From: JBFJWU01 sp041623475 [NCBI: bacterium]
Lineage (GTDB): Bacteria > J088
Direction of reading: 5' to 3'
Length of the DNA: 7,756 nt
Assembly: GCA_041623475.1 (NCBI GenBank)
Contig: JBFJWU010000152.1
Location: 1-7,756 of the forward strand
In this document: positions 7,073-7,756 of the stretch, in pieces
How positions within the stretch are numbered: the first letter of the stretch is position 1
Layout of the letters: the number at the start of each line of letters is the position of its first letter
Program-made: the position numbers and the translations under genes
Notes under the pieces: generated by a model
Databases searched by the model: none
What the model was told of the DNA's origin: nothing
What the model saw: only the letters and a program-made list of their open reading frames with translations

Positions 7073-7756
7073 CGCAGTCGTTTCAAATAGCGCGTCGAAA
7101 AGATCTTGTCGTCGATGGCCTGGTTGACCTGGACATCCGCCATCTTGAGGATTGTTTTGTGATCCCGGGCGATGTCGGTCATCTCAATGGTCAGGGGAAT
7201 ATTAAACCCTTCGATGTCCTTGAACTCGGACTGAACCTTGCGCTTGACCAGGTCACCCTTGCGGTCATACAGGTCCTCGCGCACCAGCCGGTTGCCGTCG
7301 ACAGTGACGAACGCTTCGATTTTTCCATACGGTGCCGAGTTGCGGCCCTTGGTCAACGTCATCGTCACCTTGTGCACCGCCTGGCCGTCCAGCTGTTCCT
7401 GGCCGGAGATCACACTGTCAAATTCCTGGATCCGCCGCGGTGCCATATCTGCATACGTAAAATCCGACCCCAGGAAGCTGCGATTTTCGTTGGTCGCACC
7501 GATCCGGTCCAGTTTGTCGTAGGCCGGCAGGTACAGCCACATTTTTTCGGCGTCTTCCTCGACCAGTCGCAGGAATGCGGTCCCGGCAACCGCCGGCGGG
7601 CTGTCAAACCAGACCAACTGCTTGTCATTGCCAACCCGGCGGATCTGCAGGCCGCGGTCAGTCGCCTTGCCGCCCTTGTCCACCATGGTCATGGTCATAC
7701 TGGCCTGCATGCTGTCAGGCCCCTTGCCCTGGTAGGCCGCCTTGAGGACCTCGCCC
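7069..7756 (-). CDS. LolA-like outer-membrane lipoprotein-sorting family protein (5' end off window)
   Basis: The frame stays open to the window edge: 15 residues (GEVLKAAYQGKGPDS) precede the first in-window Met codon at 7710, so that Met is internal and the real start and probable signal peptide lie beyond 7756. The 228 visible residues carry the hallmarks of the LolA-like superfamily (PF17131): the repeated-Met strand MQASMTMTMV, MWLYLPAYDKLDRI (about 72-85) and SFLGSDFTYADM (about 93-104), then a run of strands ending in IFSTRYLKRLR. LolA-fold proteins bind acyl chains in a half-barrel; this branch usually accompanies RND/MMPL exporters and DUF1302-like barrels and is presumed to shuttle lipid-like cargo across the periplasm. 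True LolA function is not implied. It is probably the upstream gene of the cluster visible here, and its TGA overlaps the barrel GTG. Confidence 0.88.
   Translation of the reverse strand, partial: GEVLKAAYQGKGPDSMQASMTMTMVDKGGKATDRGLQIRRVGNDKQLVWFDSPPAVAGTAFLRLVEEDAEKMWLYLPAYDKLDRIGATNENRSFLGSDFTYADMAPRRIQEFDSVISGQEQLDGQAVHKVTMTLTKGRNSAPYGKIEAFVTVDGNRLVREDLYDRKGDLVKRKVQSEFKDIEGFNIPLTIEMTDIARDHKTILKMADVQVNQAIDDKIFSTRYLKRLR

Larger units (their letters stand above)
4464..7756 (-). other. Putative four-gene operon (LolA-like, DUF1302-like, glutaredoxin, MoxR)
   Basis: The four leftward genes are packed with a GTGA overlap (7069-7072), a gap of at most about 48 bases (5690-5737) and an ATGA overlap (5408-5411). 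Such junctions are typical of one transcript with coupled translation. There is no room for an internal promoter except in the 5690-5737 interval, where none is visible. The promoter must lie right of the window, and transcription probably ends near the hairpin at 4395-4422. Confidence 0.75.

Overview
The window is GC-rich chromosomal DNA from a Gram-negative bacterium, most likely a proteobacterium and probably a gammaproteobacterium. The evidence is an outer-membrane beta-barrel protein, a LolA-like periplasmic protein of the kind found beside such barrels, a TusD/DsrE-type sulfur-relay fold and a CGFC glutaredoxin. I see no tRNA, rRNA, CRISPR array, insertion sequence, phage gene or large repeat. 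The genus cannot be named from this sequence.

Layout. Bases 1-161 hold the 3' end of an unidentified rightward gene. It is followed by an AT-rich patch and a hairpin with a short T run (about 180-250), the likely terminator. A very large leftward gene (313-3909) encodes a secreted protein made almost wholly of tetratricopeptide (TPR) repeats. A 91-base divergent gap separates it from a small rightward DsrE/TusD-like gene (4001-4387). That gene converges on a leftward cluster across a 76-base gap containing a strong hairpin (4395-4422).

The leftward cluster is read from the right edge. It encodes a LolA-like outer-membrane lipoprotein-sorting family protein (5' end off the window), a DUF1302-like outer-membrane barrel, a small dithiol glutaredoxin and a MoxR-type AAA+ ATPase. 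Two junctions are 4-base start/stop overlaps (GTGA and ATGA). The third is a gap of at most about 48 bases. One operon with translational coupling is therefore likely.

How the genes may work together. LolA-like plus DUF1302-like proteins are commonly encoded with RND/MMPL-type exporters, so an envelope export or lipid-trafficking function is expected, with an exporter possibly just beyond the right edge. Appending a cytoplasmic glutaredoxin and a MoxR chaperone-like ATPase to that pair is the unusual part. The MoxR gene lacks the DUF58/von Willebrand partner that usually follows it. The giant periplasmic TPR protein and the DsrE-like protein, each with its own orientation, sit next to the cluster and could be functional partners, but that is inference from proximity only.
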